This document shows positions 21,083 to 22,906 of a DNA stretch of 22,906 nt, in pieces (the first letter of the stretch is position 1; every line of letters starts with the position of its first letter). Source of the DNA: Ghiorsea sp. (GTDB taxonomy: Bacteria > Pseudomonadota > Zetaproteobacteria > Mariprofundales > Mariprofundaceae); NCBI GenBank assembly GCA_021772875.1, contig JAJFLD010000161.1, positions 1-22,906 of the forward strand, written 5' to 3'. The position numbers and the translations under genes were made by a program. The notes beneath the pieces were generated by a model that saw nothing but the letters and a program-made list of their open reading frames with translations, did no database searches and had not been told where the DNA came from.

Positions 21083-22510
21083 TTATGGCACGACCTGCCA
21101 GCCACCACCCAAAGCTTTATAAAGCAAAGCCAAATCCACAAGAATATTTGTTTCGCTGTTGATGATGTCGTTGCCAGTTGCAATCAAGGTGCGTTTGGCA
21201 TCAATCACAGTGAGTAAACTCTCCTCACCAGCTTCATAGCGTAACTTGGCAATTGCCATAGCTTGTTGGCGTGTTTCTTCAGCGATTTTTAATTGTTTCA
21301 GCGTTTGCCAAGCTTTGCCATAACGCATCAAGGCGGACTCAGCATCTTCTAAGGCAAGCAACACACTTTGTTCATAACTTGCCAAGGCGGCTTGGGTCTC
21401 TGCATCGGCAATATCGATGTTGGCCTCAAAAGCGCCACCAGCATAAATCGGCCAAGCCAGTGCAGCAGCTATGGAATTGGTGAGTGAAGCAGCCGAGAAA
21501 AGATCGCTGAAGACACGTGTGCTGCTGCCAATTGCACCTGTTAATAAAAAGCTAGGGAAACGATCGGCATGGGCATAAGAGGCGTTGGCAGTGGCGGCTG
21601 CAAATGCACGTTCGGCTTGTTGGATGTCAGGGCGACGTTTAAGTATATCCGAACGCAATCCAACAGGCAGACGGTCAGGAGGCATGGCCAGCGGCGCATA
21701 TTTTTGCAGCAGTTGGGCATGTGTTTCTGGTGTTTGGCCTGTTAACACCGCAATACGATAGATGCGGGTGTTGATTTCAGCTTCAAGGTTGGGCAAGCGG
21801 GCTTGATAAGCTTCACGTTCACCTTGGGCACGCGCCAAATCAAAGCGGGTGGTGATACCATTTTCAGCTTGTACGCGGGCAATCTCTTCGATGTCTTGCA
21901 GCAATTGGATATCTTGTTGAGCCGAGGCCAACTGTCGCTGCAAACCACGCACTTGAAAATAGTTGCTTGCCACTTCAGCAACCACAGCAAGTAAGAGGTC
22001 TTGCTGCATAGCTTGTTGCATGCCTAAATTTGCTTGGGCTGCGGCAACAGCATAACGGGTGCGGCCAAAAAAGTCGGGCTCCCAGCTTGCTTGAAGACCC
22101 GCATTAAAAGTATTGCGGGTGCCTGAATTGGTGCCAAAACTATTTTGCTTGCTGTAGCGGTTGCGGCTGGCATTGGCATTGGCTTGCAGAGTGGGTAAAT
22201 AGCCTGCACTCGCCAAATCTACGGATGCCTTGGCTCTTTCGATGTTTGCCAAAGCCACTGCCAAATCACGATTGTTTTGGCTGGCTTCAGTGATGAGTTG
22301 GTTAAGCACAGGGTCGTGCATATTGCGCCACCAATCGCCTTCGGCAAAAGGGTTGAGTGTTTCATCCAGCTTAAGTTGACCAAGCATATGTTGGGCATGC
22401 CAAGTATCTTTAGCTTTGAAGGAGGGGGGTGTGTAATCGTTAGAGGAGGCACACGCATGGAGTAGCCAAAGCAGCGGGAAGAAAAGCATTAGTCTCAACC
22501 ACATCTTCAC
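21083..22510 (-). CDS. NodT/OprM-type outer-membrane efflux lipoprotein
   Basis: The TolC-like outer-membrane channel of a tripartite efflux system, 475 residues, the family's normal length. The N-terminus has a lipoprotein signal with lipobox LHAC (Cys20), typical of OprM/NodT proteins. Two repeats of long amphipathic helices follow, including NRDLAVALANIERAKASVDLASAGYLPTL, WEPDFFGRTRYAVAAA, the second-half RPDIQQAERAFAAATANASYAHADRFPSF, and the C-terminal LRYEAGEESLLTVIDAKRTL. The GTG 22510 start overlaps the upstream RND stop (GTGA) with AGGAG 5 bases before; ATG 22504 is possible. Co-transcription with the RND pump is clear; the exported compounds cannot be inferred. Confidence 0.95.
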   Translation of the reverse strand: MKMWLRLMLFFPLLWLLHACASSNDYTPPSFKAKDTWHAQHMLGQLKLDETLNPFAEGDWWRNMHDPVLNQLITEASQNNRDLAVALANIERAKASVDLASAGYLPTLQANANASRNRYSKQNSFGTNSGTRNTFNAGLQASWEPDFFGRTRYAVAAAQANLGMQQAMQQDLLLAVVAEVASNYFQVRGLQRQLASAQQDIQLLQDIEEIARVQAENGITTRFDLARAQGEREAYQARLPNLEAEINTRIYRIAVLTGQTPETHAQLLQKYAPLAMPPDRLPVGLRSDILKRRPDIQQAERAFAAATANASYAHADRFPSFLLTGAIGSSTRVFSDLFSAASLTNSIAAALAWPIYAGGAFEANIDIADAETQAALASYEQSVLLALEDAESALMRYGKAWQTLKQLKIAEETRQQAMAIAKLRYEAGEESLLTVIDAKRTLIATGNDIINSETNILVDLALLYKALGGGWQVVP

Positions 22511-22906
22511 ACCTGCTCCTTATGTTGCACAAGTTCAGCTTCAAGCTTGCGGCCTGTAGCTTGGGGTGAAGCACTGTGTTGCGACCAAAGGCGATACATC
22601 ACAGGCACGATAAATAAAGTTAAAAATGTTGCAACCAATACCCCAGAGAGAATGACAGTGCCAATCACCAAGCGTGTTTCAGCACCAGCGCCTGATGAGA
22701 GAATAAGGGGTAGAGCACCCATGGCAGTGGTGAGTGCGGTCATGATGATAGGACGCAGACGTTTACCCGAAGCTTCTAAAATAGCTTCGTGAAAATCTTG
22801 CCCTTCATCACGCAGTTGGTTGATGAATACCACAATCAAAATACCATTTTTAGCCGCAATACCGATGAGAATAATCAAACCAATTTGGCTATAAATATTT
22901 AAGCTC
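22507..22906 (-). CDS. RND-family efflux permease, C-terminal fragment
   Basis: The frame enters from the right edge and stops at 22507, giving about 132 residues. They are the end of an AcrB-like proton-driven RND pump: SLNIYSQIGLIILIGIAAKNGILIV corresponds to a conserved late transmembrane region of hydrophobe/amphiphile efflux pumps, followed by FINQLRDEGQDFHEAILEASGKRLRPIIMTALTTAMGALPL and the final helix LSGVLVATFLTLFIVPVMYRLW. The short polar C-terminal tail ends QHKEQV. The frame remains open to the window end, so the true start lies outside. The adaptor (membrane fusion) gene of the tripartite set would be expected beyond the right edge. Confidence 0.93.
   Translation of the reverse strand, partial: SLNIYSQIGLIILIGIAAKNGILIVVFINQLRDEGQDFHEAILEASGKRLRPIIMTALTTAMGALPLILSSGAGAETRLVIGTVILSGVLVATFLTLFIVPVMYRLWSQHSASPQATGRKLEAELVQHKEQV

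Noticed and set aside
21112..21123. 12-base palindrome GCTTTATAAAGC near the murI end as a convergent terminator.
   Set aside because: It lies within the conserved C-terminal coding region of the efflux gene, has no T run and would leave no loop.

Overview
The window reads as a continuous piece of a chromosome from a Gram-negative, ubiquinone-using proteobacterium. It carries lipid A synthesis (lpxC), outer-membrane lipoprotein sorting (lolB-like), the ubiE-ubiJ-ubiB quinone set, an RND efflux system, and the block TPR lipoprotein-lolB-ispE-tRNA-Gln-prs known from gamma- and related proteobacteria. Base composition is moderately AT-rich. A gamma- or zetaproteobacterium fits; a small periplasmic cytochrome c hints at respiratory, possibly lithotrophic, metabolism, but genus-level placement is a guess. 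Genes are very tightly packed: most neighbours overlap by 4-11 bases, and no gap reaches 300 bases.

Left block (1-10795, all + strand): the tail of a membrane protein; a small cytochrome c; hemN coupled to a JAMM metallopeptidase; a TPR lipoprotein, lolB-like gene and ispE; tRNA-Gln(UUG), whose first 10 bases form the end of ispE; prs; lpxC behind its own putative promoter; and ubiE-ubiJ-ubiB joined by ATGA overlaps.

Middle block (10797-16285, - strand): a five-gene overlapping operon transcribed from about 16308 downwards. It encodes a duplicated DUF1538 polytopic membrane protein, two different small P-II-like proteins, a six-helix HAMP/SpoIIE-type PP2C phosphatase and class II fumarase (fumC). 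A transporter-like protein plus P-II proteins resembles the GlnK-AmtB and SbtB-SbtA arrangements, but the substrate and ligands are unknown. This is the most interesting locus here.

Right block (16469-22906): on the - strand, an MnmM/YtqB-like methyltransferase, a secreted HEXXH metalloprotease with a C-terminal Gly-run/Cys/hydrophobic/basic sorting signal, and a small lipoprotein just upstream in the same operon. On the + strand, a degenerate cyclic-nucleotide-binding-domain protein and glutamate racemase (murI). Last, on the - strand, a NodT/OprM-type outer-membrane efflux lipoprotein and the C-terminal end of its RND pump, which is cut by the window edge. Two convergent gene pairs (ubiB/fumC and murI/efflux gene) are separated by only 1 and 3 bases.

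I saw no insertion sequence, CRISPR array, prophage or origin. All functional calls rest on reading motifs by eye; no database search was run.
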